Positions 43,705 to 51,770 are shown, counted from the stretch's first letter. The stretch is DNA of 64,000 nt from Myceligenerans crystallogenes (GCF_039529775.1 NZ_BAAANL010000001.1:1054001-1118000); one strand, 5' to 3'. The notes: generated by a model from the sequence alone, not told the origin. Translations and numbers: made by a program.

Positions 43705-45693
43705 TCACCAGATCTTGACGCGCTCCTCCGGCGGGAGGTACAGGGCGTCGCCGGGCGTCGTGCCGTACGTCTCGTGGAACTCGTCGAGGTTGCGGACGAC
43801 GCCGTTGCAGCGGAACTCGTTGGGGGAGTGCGGGTCGACGACCAGGCGCCGCTCCACCTCCTCGTCGCGGCCCTTGGACTGCCAGACCTGGGCCCAGCCG
43901 AGGAAGATCCGCTCGAGGGCCGTCAGGCCGTCGACGTCCGGGGCCTCGGCGATCGGCTTGCCGATCGCGATCGCGTACGCCTTGATCGCGATCGACAGGC
44001 CGCCCAGGTCGCCGATGTTCTCGCCCACCGTCAGGGAGCCGTTGACGTGCGTCCCGGCGTGCTCGGGGGCGTCGAGCTGCGCCGGGCGGAACACGTCGTA
44101 CTGGGCGATCAGGGCGCCGGTGCGCTTCTCGAACTCGGCGCGGTCCGCGTCCGACCACCAGTTCTCGAGCTTGCCGTCGCCGTCGTACTTGGAGCCCTGG
44201 TCGTCGAAGCCGTGGCCGATCTCGTGGCCGATGACGGCGCCGATGCCGCCGAAGTTCACGGCGTCGTCGGCGGCCGGGTCGAAGAACGGCGGCTGCAGGA
44301 TGGCGGCGGGGAACACGATCTCGTTCATGCCCGGGTTGTAGTAGGCGTTGACCGTCTGCGGCGTCATGAACCACTCGTCGCGGTCCAGGGGCCGGCCGAT
44401 CTTGCCGAGCTCGCGGTCCTGGTCGAAGACGTTGGAGCGGCGCACGTTCCCCAGGAGGTCCGCGGCGTCGATCGTCAGGCCCGAGTAGTCCTTCCACTTC
44501 ACCGGGTAGCCCACCTTGGGCGTGAACTTCTCCAGCTTGACCAGGGCCTTGGCCGTGGTCTCCGGCGTCATCCAGTCGAGGTTCTCGATGGACTCGCGGT
44601 AGGCGGCCACGAGAGCGCCGACCAGCCGGTCCATCTTCTCCTTGTGCTCCGGCGGGAAGTGCCGGGCGACGTACTCCTGGCCCACGACCTCGCCGAGCGC
44701 GCCCTGCACCAGCGCGACGCCGCGCTTCCAGCGCTCGCGGACCTCCTGGGCTCCGGTGAGGGTGCGGCCGTAGAAGTCGAAGTTCGCCTCGACGATCTCG
44801 TCGGTGAGGTACGGGGCGCGGGCGGTGATCAGGTGGTACGCCATCCACAGCTGCCAGTCCAGCAGCGGGACCTCGGGCCAGAGGGCCGCGAAGCCCGTGG
44901 CGTAGTCCGTCTCGCGGACCACGAGCTGGTCGAGCGAGCCCTCGGGCGCGCCGAGGGCGTCCACCCAGGCCGCCCAGTCGAAGCCGGGGGCGCGCTCGAC
45001 GAGCTCCGCCAGCGTCATTGGGTTGTAGACGAGCGTCGCGTCGCGCTTCTTGACCACGTCCCAGTGGTGCTCCGCGAGGCGGGCCTCGAGGGCCACGACG
45101 CGCGCGGCGGCGTCGTCGGCCGTCACACCCCAGGCCTCCTGCACGCCCGCGAACCCGAGCATGCGGGCCACGTGCGGCGTGTACCGGGCGTATACCTCGG
45201 CGTGCTGCTCGTCGCGGTAGTACGACTCGTCCGGCAGGCCGAGGCCCGCCTGGGTCAGGTAGACGACGTAGCGCTCGGTGTCCTTGGCGTCGTTGTCCAC
45301 CCACATGCCGACGGCGCCCGCGCCGCCCGTGCGCTGCAGCGCGCCGAGCGCGCGCGTGAGGGCGGCGTGGTCCGCGGCGTCGCGGATCAGGGCGAGGTCC
45401 TGTGCGAGCGGCTCGGTGCCGAGCGCCTCGATGTGCGCGGTGTCCATGAAGCTCGCGTACAGGTCGCCGATCTGCGAACCCGCCGGGGCGTCCGTGATGA
45501 TCTCGCGGACGTGCTCCTCGGCCTGGTCGAACAGGGCGCGGAACGCGCCGTCCATCGCGCGGTCCGCCGGGATCTCGTGGGCGTCGATCCAGCGGCCGTT
45601 GACATGGCGGAACAGGTCGTCCTGCGGGCGGACCCCGGGGTCCAGGGCGTCGAGGTCGATACCCGACCTCAGTGGGGTGGCTTCGGTCGTCAT
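43705..45693 (-). CDS. M13-family zinc metallopeptidase (neprilysin/PepO type)
   Basis: The 662-residue protein has the M13 motifs VIGHEIGHGFDDQGSKYD (zinc-binding HEIGH) and ENIGDLGG (third ligand Glu), NAYYNPGMNEIVFPA before them, and a C-terminal RVKIW. There is no signal peptide, so it acts in the cytoplasm on oligopeptides, as bacterial PepO does. ATG 45693 gives a normal N-terminus (DLDALDPGVRPQDDLFRHVN), and the length fits the family. It stands alone between convergent and divergent neighbours. Confidence 0.95.
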   Translation of the reverse strand: MTTEATPLRSGIDLDALDPGVRPQDDLFRHVNGRWIDAHEIPADRAMDGAFRALFDQAEEHVREIITDAPAGSQIGDLYASFMDTAHIEALGTEPLAQDLALIRDAADHAALTRALGALQRTGGAGAVGMWVDNDAKDTERYVVYLTQAGLGLPDESYYRDEQHAEVYARYTPHVARMLGFAGVQEAWGVTADDAAARVVALEARLAEHHWDVVKKRDATLVYNPMTLAELVERAPGFDWAAWVDALGAPEGSLDQLVVRETDYATGFAALWPEVPLLDWQLWMAYHLITARAPYLTDEIVEANFDFYGRTLTGAQEVRERWKRGVALVQGALGEVVGQEYVARHFPPEHKEKMDRLVGALVAAYRESIENLDWMTPETTAKALVKLEKFTPKVGYPVKWKDYSGLTIDAADLLGNVRRSNVFDQDRELGKIGRPLDRDEWFMTPQTVNAYYNPGMNEIVFPAAILQPPFFDPAADDAVNFGGIGAVIGHEIGHGFDDQGSKYDGDGKLENWWSDADRAEFEKRTGALIAQYDVFRPAQLDAPEHAGTHVNGSLTVGENIGDLGGLSIAIKAYAIAIGKPIAEAPDVDGLTALERIFLGWAQVWQSKGRDEEVERRLVVDPHSPNEFRCNGVVRNLDEFHETYGTTPGDALYLPPEERVKIW

Positions 45694-45948
45694 GCGGCCA
45701 CCCTACGCGCGGGATCCTGGGACGGAGCTGGATTCGGCCGTCGGCAGACGCGGGGCGGGACGGTGGTCCCCGGCGGTGCCGTCGGTCGCCGGAGAACGGC
45801 GGATCGTGCGAGCGGCGTCGTGCTCGGCGAGCGATGTCGCGGCAGGCGGCGTCGTCGTGCACGACGAACGACGTCGCGCCGCGGATCGGCGTCGTCCATC
45901 GTGCGGAAGCGGTCGAGAACGGAGGCGCGGTTGCGAGAAGATATGACC

Positions 45949-46398
45949 ATGCACCTGCACATCGCCGCAGACCACGCTGGTTTCGAGCTGAAGGCCCACC
46001 TGGTGGCGCACCTGACCGACGCGGGGCACGAGGTCACCGACCACGGCGCCCACGAGTACGACCCCGCCGACGACTACCCGTCCTTCTGCCTGGCCGCGGG
46101 CGAGGCCGTGGTCGCGGAGCCGGGGTCGCTCGGCATCGTGATCGGCGGTTCCGGGAACGGCGAGCAGATCGCCGCGAACAAGGTCAACGGCGTGCGGTCC
46201 TGCCTGGCGTGGTCGGTGGAGACCGCGAGGCTGGGTCGCCAGCACAACAACGCGAACGTGGTCGCGGTGGGCGGCCGGATGCACTCGGCCGAGGAGGCGA
46301 CGGCGATCGTCGAGGCCTTCGTCGCCGAGCCGTTCAGCGGCGACGCGCGCCACCAGCGGCGCATCGACCAGCTCGCCGCGTACGAGAAGACCCGCTGA
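45949..46398 (+). CDS. rpiB: Ribose-5-phosphate isomerase B
   Basis: The 149-residue enzyme interconverts ribose 5-phosphate and ribulose 5-phosphate in the pentose phosphate pathway. It shows the RpiB/LacAB family start MHLHIAADHAGFELK, the phosphate-binding GGSGNGEQIAANKVNG, and SVETARLGRQHNNANV. ATG 45949 was preferred to ATG 45943 because AGAAG lies at a better distance. It ends one base before the TTG of the nei-like gene, so they form an operon. Confidence 0.95.
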   Translation: MHLHIAADHAGFELKAHLVAHLTDAGHEVTDHGAHEYDPADDYPSFCLAAGEAVVAEPGSLGIVIGGSGNGEQIAANKVNGVRSCLAWSVETARLGRQHNNANVVAVGGRMHSAEEATAIVEAFVAEPFSGDARHQRRIDQLAAYEKTR

Positions 46399-46399
46399 C

Positions 46400-47767
46400 T
46401 TGCCCGAGGGTCACACCGTCCACCGTCTCGCCCGTACCCTCCGGGACCTCTTCGAGGGCGAACCCCTGCGGGTCACCAGCCCGCAGGGCAGGTTCGCCGA
46501 CGGCGCCGCCCTCCTGACGGGGCGGCGCCTGGTCGAGGTGGAGGCGTGGGGCAAGCAGCTGTTCTGCGCCTTCGTGCCCGACGACGGCGCCGGCTCGGCG
46601 GGGGGTTCGGCCTTGCGTACGGAGGCCTTGCGCACGGGGGCCTCGTGTAGGGATGCCTCGCCCACGCCGGCCTCCCGCGCGTCCGGCTCCGCCGGCTCGC
46701 CTCGGCCTGCGGATTCACCCGGATCCGACGACGTGCTCTGGCTGCGCACGCACCTCGGCCTCTACGGCGCGTGGACCTTCGCGGGCGACGGCACCGCCGA
46801 GGTGGCCCACGCGATCGGCGCCCCCCGCAAGCGCATCGGCGAACGCGAGTCGATCCTCGCCCCGGCCGCGGACCCGGCCGGACCCACCGCCCCCGCACAG
46901 GAGACACCCTCCACCGGCAAGGAAACCTCTGCGCGAGAAGGCGCTTCCACACGCGAGGCCGGGGCCGAGCGGGCCGCTTCGCCGCGCGTCGCCGGGCCTG
47001 CGCAAGCAGCCACTTCGGCGGACGTGGTCGGTCCCGTGCGGGCAGCTGTATCCGCGCAACGGATCGGTCTCGCGCAAGCAGCTGCTTCGGCGCCGGGTAG
47101 TGCCCTGGACCCGGGCGGGGTGCCTTCGGCGGGACGGGAATCGGAACCGCCCGCGCCGCGGGGTCAGGTGCGGGCGCGGCTGGTCGGCGCGCATGCCGTC
47201 GCCGACCTGACCGGGCCCGCAGCCTGCGAGGTCATCACCCCGGACGAGAAGGACGCCGTCACCGGCCGCCTCGGTCCCGACCCGATCCGCGACGGCGAGC
47301 CGGGCCACGACGCCGCGCGCTTCGTCACCAAGGTGGGCGGTTCGCGCGTGACCATCGGCCAGCTCCTGATGGACCAGGCCGTGATCGCGGGAGTCGGCAA
47401 CATCTATCGCGCCGAGGCCCTCTTCCGTGCGGGCGTGGACCCGCTCAAGCCAGGTCGCGACGTCCCGCCGTCGTCGGCCCGTGCGATCTGGGACGACCTC
47501 GTCACCCTGATGCGCGACGGCGCCCGCACGGGCGCGATCGTCACCACCCGCCCGGAGGACCGGTCCGGGCACAGGTCCGGTGAACCGAACGAGGACCGCC
47601 GCCGCACCCGCCAGAACACCGACGGCACCCCCGGCGCCGTCCCCTCTGACCAGGCCTTCTACGTCTACCACCGCGACGGCCTGCCTTGCCGCACCTGCGC
47701 CACCCCGGTCCTCCTGAAGACCTTGGCCGGCCGCAACCTCTTCTGGTGCGGCACCTGCCAAACCTGA
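46400..47767 (+). CDS. nei: Fpg/Nei-family DNA glycosylase with long low-complexity insertions
   Basis: The protein starts at TTG 46400 with the catalytic PEG (Pro1-Glu2 after Met removal) in PEGHTVHRLARTL. The helix-two-turns-helix has QLLMDQAVIAGVGNIYRAE, and the C-terminal zinc finger has CRTCATPVLL and FWCGTC. It removes oxidised pyrimidines and nicks the abasic site. At 455 residues it is far longer than the usual about 270. The extra length is two Ala/Gly/Pro/Ser-rich inserts at about residues 65-110 and 150-255, the second with degenerate 13-residue repeats (QAATSADVVGPVRAAVSAQ and relatives). The inserts lie between core strands and are probably tolerated loops. Confidence 0.9.
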   Translation: MPEGHTVHRLARTLRDLFEGEPLRVTSPQGRFADGAALLTGRRLVEVEAWGKQLFCAFVPDDGAGSAGGSALRTEALRTGASCRDASPTPASRASGSAGSPRPADSPGSDDVLWLRTHLGLYGAWTFAGDGTAEVAHAIGAPRKRIGERESILAPAADPAGPTAPAQETPSTGKETSAREGASTREAGAERAASPRVAGPAQAATSADVVGPVRAAVSAQRIGLAQAAASAPGSALDPGGVPSAGRESEPPAPRGQVRARLVGAHAVADLTGPAACEVITPDEKDAVTGRLGPDPIRDGEPGHDAARFVTKVGGSRVTIGQLLMDQAVIAGVGNIYRAEALFRAGVDPLKPGRDVPPSSARAIWDDLVTLMRDGARTGAIVTTRPEDRSGHRSGEPNEDRRRTRQNTDGTPGAVPSDQAFYVYHRDGLPCRTCATPVLLKTLAGRNLFWCGTCQT

Positions 47768-47815
47768 CGGGAGATGGCCACCTGCCGGGAGAAGTTCGGC
47801 CCGATCCGCGCGCTG

Positions 47816-47876
47816 GTCGGTCGAAAGTCGAGCAGTCGGCCCCGCGGGGGACCGATTCCATTGACATCCGACCGAC
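47816..47876 (-). repeat. 61-bp structured palindrome, copy A
   Basis: Outer arms 47816-47829 (GTCGGTCGAAAGTC) and 47863-47876 (GACATCCGACCGAC) pair with two mismatches. Inner arms 47835-47841 and 47850-47856 enclose an 8-nt loop (CCGCGGGG). Spacers are 5 and 6 nt. This copy is inverted relative to copies B and C, with the same 14-6-7-8-7-5-14 architecture when read on the minus strand. Confidence 0.75.
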
Positions 47877-48048
47877 TATTCGACACCCAACCGACCGCTC
47901 GATCTCCAGCCGCGTGCTTTGACGACGGGCCGACTGCTTGACACCGAGCCGACTGCTCGACGTGCGCCTGACCGCTCGATCTCCAGTCGCTTGCTTGATG
48001 CAGGGCCGACTGCTTGACGTCGAGCCGACTGCTCGACGTGCGGCCGAC
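47877..48048. repeat. 19-bp tandem array next to palindrome A
   Basis: There are about nine units of 19 bp (two as fused 38-39-bp doublets), nearly all ending in CCGAC or CTGAC, of the form TGCTCGACGTGCGGCCGAC. Examples are 47935-47953, 47954-47972, 48011-48029 and 48030-48048. A CGCTCGATCTCCAG doublet at 47896 and 47973 shows a higher-order repeat of about 77 bp. Confidence 0.75.
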
Positions 48049-48122
48049 TTGTCGGCACCGGGGGAGCGATCAGTGGCCGGCCGGGTGCTCGACATGGAAT
48101 CGGGTGCGCCTACGATGCTGAC

Positions 48123-48530
48123 GTGTCGGATGGTGTGGGGGCTGTGACGCCCGGCGAGGAGTATGCCGCTGCCGTGCTCGGGATCGTGCGGCGGATTCCG
48201 GTCGCGCGGGCTATGACGTACGGGCTGATCGCGGAGATCGTCGCCGAGGAACTCGGGCGGGGCGGGCCGCGGCAGGTCGGGAACGTGATGGCGGGGTCCG
48301 GCGACCGGTACAAGCATCTGGTGCCCGACGACGCCGTCGTCATCGGCCCTGCTCAGGACACGTTCGAGGTGCCGTGGTGGCGCGTGGTCAACGCGGCAGG
48401 CTCGCCGCCCGCCCGGCATCTGACCGCAGCGCTTGAGGCCCTGCGCGCCGAAGGCTGCCCGCTGACCAAGGACGGCCGACGGGTCGACCTGAAAAGCGCG
48501 ATCTGGTTCCCACCCCCTGCCGCGACTTGA
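48123..48530 (+). CDS. Alkyltransferase-like (ATL) DNA-binding protein
   Basis: The 135-residue protein is the DNA-binding domain of O6-alkylguanine-DNA alkyltransferase: IPVARAMTYGLIAEIVAEEL, GPRQVGNVMA, then VPWWRVVNAAG where active alkyltransferases have PCHRV. The Cys acceptor is replaced by Trp, so it cannot remove the alkyl group. ATL proteins bind alkylated bases and hand them to nucleotide excision repair. The C-terminus AIWFPP is typical. The start is GTG 48123. It sits close to the Nei-type glycosylase, between two repeat arrays. Confidence 0.88.
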   Translation: MSDGVGAVTPGEEYAAAVLGIVRRIPVARAMTYGLIAEIVAEELGRGGPRQVGNVMAGSGDRYKHLVPDDAVVIGPAQDTFEVPWWRVVNAAGSPPARHLTAALEALRAEGCPLTKDGRRVDLKSAIWFPPPAAT

Positions 48531-48553
48531 CCCGGCCAGCTCCCTGCCGTGCG

Positions 48554-48614
48554 GTCGGTCCGATGTCCTTGCAGTCGGCCGCCCGAGGGGCCGACCGCTC
48601 GACTTCCGGCCGAC
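48554..48614 (+). repeat. 61-bp structured palindrome, copy B
   Basis: Outer arms 48554-48567 (GTCGGTCCGATGTC) and 48601-48614 (GACTTCCGGCCGAC) pair with two mismatches. Inner arms GTCGGCC (48574-48580) and GGCCGAC (48589-48595) pair perfectly around GCCCGAGG. Spacers are 6 and 5 nt. It begins 23 bases after the ATL stop. Confidence 0.8.
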
Positions 48615-48880
48615 TCGGACCGCCGTCTGGGCCGTCCGCTCGACATGTGGCCGACTCGGACCGCCGTCTGGGCCGTCCGTTCGACATGTGGCCGACTTGG
48701 ACCGCCGTCTGGCTCGTCCGTTCGACATCTGGCCGAGTGGCCTGCGATCCAGTCGTTCGCTTGGCATCTGGCCGAGTGGCCTGCCATCCGGCCCTTCGTT
48801 CGGCATCCAGCTGGCCTGGATCGCCGTCGGCCCGCTGCCCGGCGTCCGGCCGGCCTGGCCCGCCGTCCGGCCGACCGCGT
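48615..48880. repeat. About 41-bp tandem array next to palindrome B
   Basis: Units start at 48615, 48656 and 48697 (41 bp, the first two differing at one base), then degenerate 39-40-bp units at 48738, 48777 and onward. Units open TCGGACCGCCGTCTGG and the well-kept ones close TGGCCGAC or TGGCCGAG. Forty-one is about twice the period of the other two arrays. Confidence 0.8.
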
Positions 48881-48898
48881 ACCTCACCGGGATGCACG

Positions 48899-49816
48899 CT
48901 ACAGGGGTGGAGGCATGCGGCGGTCGATCCTGAGGGAGGCGCGCATTTCCGGAGGCAGGTGGCGCGTGACCCGGTCGACCAGGGCCGCGGGCTGGTCTGC
49001 GGCAGTGGTCCGCACCATCGTCACGACCTCCGCGATCGCATCTCCGCGGCGCTTCTCGCGGAACAACTCGTCCGCGCCGTCGTGCTCGGCACCCAGGGCC
49101 CCGGTGCGGTACTTGATCTTGCCGTCGAACTCGATGGCCAGGCGAAGGCCGGGGATACCGAGGTCGGTGTGGAACGTGCCGAGCCTTGTCGGGACCGGCA
49201 TCTGCGTGACCAGGTCCGGAACGCCCGCGCGGAGCAGGATGTAGCGGGTCCGGCTCTCCCACACCGATTGCGCACCGCCGTCGGCGCTCGAGATGACATG
49301 ACGGGCGGCTGCGGTCCCGCGGCGGTTGCGTCTGACACCCAGGAGCTTTGCCGCCTCGTCGACGTCGAGGCCCGCTCGGACCGCGGCATCCGCGATGACC
49401 AGGGCTTCCATAGGGTGGAGTGCGAGCGCGCAGTCGACCACGGTCCGTGCGAGGTTCGTGACCGGGACGCCTGCGATCGTGACGACGTCGTCGAACGGGA
49501 GGGGGATCCGGTGGCGTGCGATGTCGGCGGACGATTTCCCTCCGGCACGGTACTGCTGGATCACGTCGACGCGCTCCGGCAGGGTCCACATCGGCAGGCC
49601 GTGGAGTGCCGCGGCGGACTTGTGGGAGAACACGTGCTCGGCCCGTAGCTGCCGGTGCAGCGCCCGGATCCTCAGGAGAAGGAGGTCCCGCGGGCGCAGG
49701 CTCGCCGGCCCGGTGTACGCCCCGCGGCGCACCCGCACCAGTTCGCCCGCCTCCGCGGACCGCCGGAGCCGGTCCCGGTCGCCCTCACGCGCAAGAAAGA
49801 TCTCACTGCTGGTCAC
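48899..49816 (-). CDS. AbiEi-type winged-helix protein with DUF559-like C-terminal domain
   Basis: The 305-residue protein starts at GTG 49816. The N-terminus (EIFLAREGDRDRLRRSAEAG, then LVRVRRGAYTG) is the winged helix of AbiEi-like antitoxins. The middle has HVFSHKSAAALHGLPMW and NLARTVVDCAL. The C-terminal part (SVWESRTRYILLRAGVP, LRLAIEFDGKIKYR, REKRRGDAI) is the very-short-patch/DUF559-like nuclease fold with a candidate D/E-x-K core. No AbiEii-type toxin gene adjoins, so it is a solitary member of a family common in actinomycetes whose role is unclear. It lies between two palindrome-bearing gaps. Confidence 0.8.
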   Translation of the reverse strand: MTSSEIFLAREGDRDRLRRSAEAGELVRVRRGAYTGPASLRPRDLLLLRIRALHRQLRAEHVFSHKSAAALHGLPMWTLPERVDVIQQYRAGGKSSADIARHRIPLPFDDVVTIAGVPVTNLARTVVDCALALHPMEALVIADAAVRAGLDVDEAAKLLGVRRNRRGTAAARHVISSADGGAQSVWESRTRYILLRAGVPDLVTQMPVPTRLGTFHTDLGIPGLRLAIEFDGKIKYRTGALGAEHDGADELFREKRRGDAIAEVVTMVRTTAADQPAALVDRVTRHLPPEMRASLRIDRRMPPPL

Positions 49817-49968
49817 CCACCCAGCCTGACACCCCCCAACCGCGACCCCCGCCCACTATCCACACCTCCATCCCACCATTGACCCCCCTGCGCGCCCCGT
49901 GCGCCCTGTGCCCCTGTACTCCGCCGACCCCCCTAGCCCCCTAGAAGCGGTCGGCCCCATGTCGTGCG

Positions 49969-50029
49969 GTCGGCCGGATGTCATTGCGGTCGGTCGCCCG
50001 AGGGGCCGACGGCTCGACTTCGCGCCGAC
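49969..50029 (+). repeat. 61-bp structured palindrome, copy C
   Basis: Outer arms 49969-49982 (GTCGGCCGGATGTC) and 50016-50029 (GACTTCGCGCCGAC) pair with few mismatches. Inner arms GTCGGTC (49989-49995) and GGCCGAC (50004-50010) enclose GCCCGAGG, the same loop as copy B. Spacer lengths are identical to copy B. Confidence 0.8.
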
Positions 50030-50310
50030 CTTGCTCGGCAAGGAGCCGACCGCTTGATAGTCCGCCGACCATGCTCCGCAATGGGCCGACGGGGCTCGGC
50101 GTCACGCCGACCGCTCGGCATCGGGCCGCCTGCCCGGCATCGGGCCGACGGCTCGACGTCGCGCCGACCCTGCCCGGCGCCGCGCCGACCTGCTCGACAC
50201 CGCGTCGGCCCTGCCCGGCATCGGGCCGACAGCCCGGCGTCGGCCGGCCGTGCCCGGCAGAAGGCCGACGGCTCGACGTCGCGCCGGCCCTGCCCGGCAA
50301 CGGCCCGCCG
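50030..50310. repeat. About 20-bp tandem array next to palindrome C
   Basis: There are about 14 degenerate units of 18-21 bp, most ending GCCGAC, of the forms CTGCCCGGCATCGGGCCGAC and GGCTCGACGTCGCGCCGAC. Related long blocks recur around 50130-50175 and 50250-50295, showing local duplication. Confidence 0.75.
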
Positions 50311-50322
50311 TATCGCAGGCCG

Positions 50323-51480
50323 TCAGCGGCCGCCCGGGATCTTCGACGGCGCCAGCTTCGACAAGGCCCGGCCCGCCGCCGCGCGGGCACCAGCGGCGCG
50401 GCGGGCCGACGGGGACGTTGTCTCGTCCTTGGCCGCGTGCTCCTGGGCGATCGACAGCACCGTCAGGACCGACGCCGGGTCGCCCTGCAGCAGCATCGTC
50501 GTCAGCAGCGTGTCCTCCCAGGCGGCGAAGCGCTCCCGGATCCGTGCGGCCGGGCCGATCAGCGCGACCTCGTCGACCAGCTCCGTCGGCACCGCGCGGG
50601 CCGCGTCCTCCTTGCGGCCCGCCAGGTACAGCTCCTGCACCTCGTCCATCGCGGACTCGTACCCCATCCGGTCCAGCGCCCGCTTGTGGAAGTTCGCGCC
50701 CTTGGCGCCCATCCCGCCCGCGTACAGCGCCACATAGGGCCGGATCAGGTCGGCGGACGCCTCGATGTCGTCGCGGACCACCACCGGGACGGTCGCGATC
50801 GCCTCGAAACCGCTCGCCGGGGAACGTTCCTCGCGCCGCTCGGCGAACCCGGCGTCCAGCTGCTCGCGGAACTCCCCGTCCAGCCGCGGCGCGTAGAACG
50901 ACCCCATCCAGCCGTCCGCGATCTCCGCCGCGAGCGCGATGTTCTTCGGCCCCTGCGCCGCCAGCACGACCGGGATCTCCGGGCGGAACGGGTGGACCGT
51001 CGGCTTCAGCGCCTTGCCCAGCCCGGTCGCGCCGGTCGCGTCGGCAGGCAGCGGGATGGTGTAGAAAGAGCCGTCGTAGGCCACGGGGCGCTCGCGGGCG
51101 ATCACCTCGCGCACGATCTCGACGAACTCGCGGGTGCGGGCCAGCGGCTTCTGGTACGGCTGCCCGTACCAGCCCTCCACGACCTGCGGGCCGGAGGCGC
51201 CGAGCCCCAGCACGAACCGTCCGCGCGACAGATGGTCCAGCGTGATCGCGTGCATCGCCGTGGCCACGGGCGTCCGCGCCGCCATCTGGGCGATGCCCGT
51301 CCCGAGTCGCACGTTCCTGGTGCGCGCGCCCCACCAGGCCAGTGGCGTGAACGCGTCGGAGCCGTACGCCTCCGCGGTCCAGATCGAGTCGAGGCCGAGC
51401 TTGTCCCCGAGCCCGATGGCCTGCTGGATCCCCTTCGGGGGCTTGCGTGACCAGTAGCCGGTCTGGAGGCCGATGCGCAT
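50323..51480 (-). CDS. LLM-class (F420-dependent type) oxidoreductase
   Basis: The 385-residue protein has the luciferase-like TIM-barrel pattern: MRIGLQTGYWSR, LGLDSIWTAEAYGSDAFTPL, RLGTGIAQMAARTP, FVLGLGASGPQVVEGWYG and PVVLAAQGPKNIALAAEIADG. These enzymes usually use coenzyme F420 or FMN; the substrate is not predictable. Start ATG 51480 has GAGGA upstream. A C-terminal Ala/Arg/Lys-rich tail of about 40 residues extends the usual about 345. Its 3' end abuts the 20-bp array. Confidence 0.9.
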   Translation of the reverse strand: MRIGLQTGYWSRKPPKGIQQAIGLGDKLGLDSIWTAEAYGSDAFTPLAWWGARTRNVRLGTGIAQMAARTPVATAMHAITLDHLSRGRFVLGLGASGPQVVEGWYGQPYQKPLARTREFVEIVREVIARERPVAYDGSFYTIPLPADATGATGLGKALKPTVHPFRPEIPVVLAAQGPKNIALAAEIADGWMGSFYAPRLDGEFREQLDAGFAERREERSPASGFEAIATVPVVVRDDIEASADLIRPYVALYAGGMGAKGANFHKRALDRMGYESAMDEVQELYLAGRKEDAARAVPTELVDEVALIGPAARIRERFAAWEDTLLTTMLLQGDPASVLTVLSIAQEHAAKDETTSPSARRAAGARAAAGRALSKLAPSKIPGGR

Positions 51481-51572
51481 GGTGGAGTCCTCGTCGTCGA
51501 GCGGGCAGGTTTCTGCGACTGCGCGTCCCAGGTACTGCGGACACCTTACCGTGGACGACGACGACGCCGCCC

Positions 51573-51739
51573 GGCTCGGTACGACGTCGGCCCAGGTGCC
51601 CGCCGGGCTCGGCAGGACGTCCGTCCACCTACCGCCGGGCTCGGCAGGACGTCGGCCCACCTGCCCCGCCGGGCTCGGCAGGACGTCCGCCCACCTACCC
51701 CGCTGGGTTTGGTACGACGTCGCCCCACGTGCCCCGCCG
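51573..51739. repeat. 33-34-bp tandem repeat, five copies
   Basis: Units start at 51573, 51606, 51638, 51672 and 51706. Most begin GGCTCGGCAGGACGTC or GGCTCGGTACGACGTC and end CACCTNCCCCGCCG or similar. It fills the gap between divergent LLM and YjbR genes, ending 31 bases before the ATG at 51771. No spacers of independent sequence exist, so it is not a CRISPR array. Confidence 0.85.
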
Positions 51740-51770
51740 AGGGCAACACTCCCCGCGTACGCTGCGGCGC

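Larger units (their letters stand above)
47768..48122. other. Intergenic region with structured palindrome and 19-bp array
   Basis: This 355-base gap between nei and the alkyltransferase-like gene is largely occupied by palindrome copy A (47816-47876) and the array at 47877-48048. Only the last about 70 bases look available as promoter for the next gene. Confidence 0.6.
48531..48898. other. Intergenic region between convergent genes with palindrome B and 41-bp array
   Basis: This 368-base gap between the ATL gene and the convergent AbiEi-type gene is filled by palindrome copy B (48554-48614) and the array at 48615-48880. Since both neighbours end here, no promoter is needed. Confidence 0.6.
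49817..50322. other. Intergenic region with palindrome C and 20-bp array
   Basis: This 506-base gap holds the short promoter region of the leftward AbiEi-type gene (49817 to about 49940), two partial GGTCGGNCC-ATGTC units from about 49949, palindrome copy C (49969-50029) and the array to about 50310. It ends at the stop of the oxidoreductase gene. Confidence 0.6.

Noticed and set aside
47541..49589. Minus-strand open frame of about 680 codons spanning nei end, ATL and the arrays
   Set aside because: It reads through tandem repeats and opposite two real genes, giving Arg/Pro-rich repetitive peptide.
48899..49816. Complete type IV toxin-antitoxin pair
   Set aside because: No nucleotidyltransferase (AbiEii) gene lies beside the AbiEi-type protein; both neighbours are other genes or repeats.
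51573..51739. CRISPR array from regularly spaced repeats
   Set aside because: Units are contiguous degenerate tandem copies without unique spacers, and no cas gene is nearby. The same holds for 37623-37804 and the arrays at 47.9-50.3 kb.
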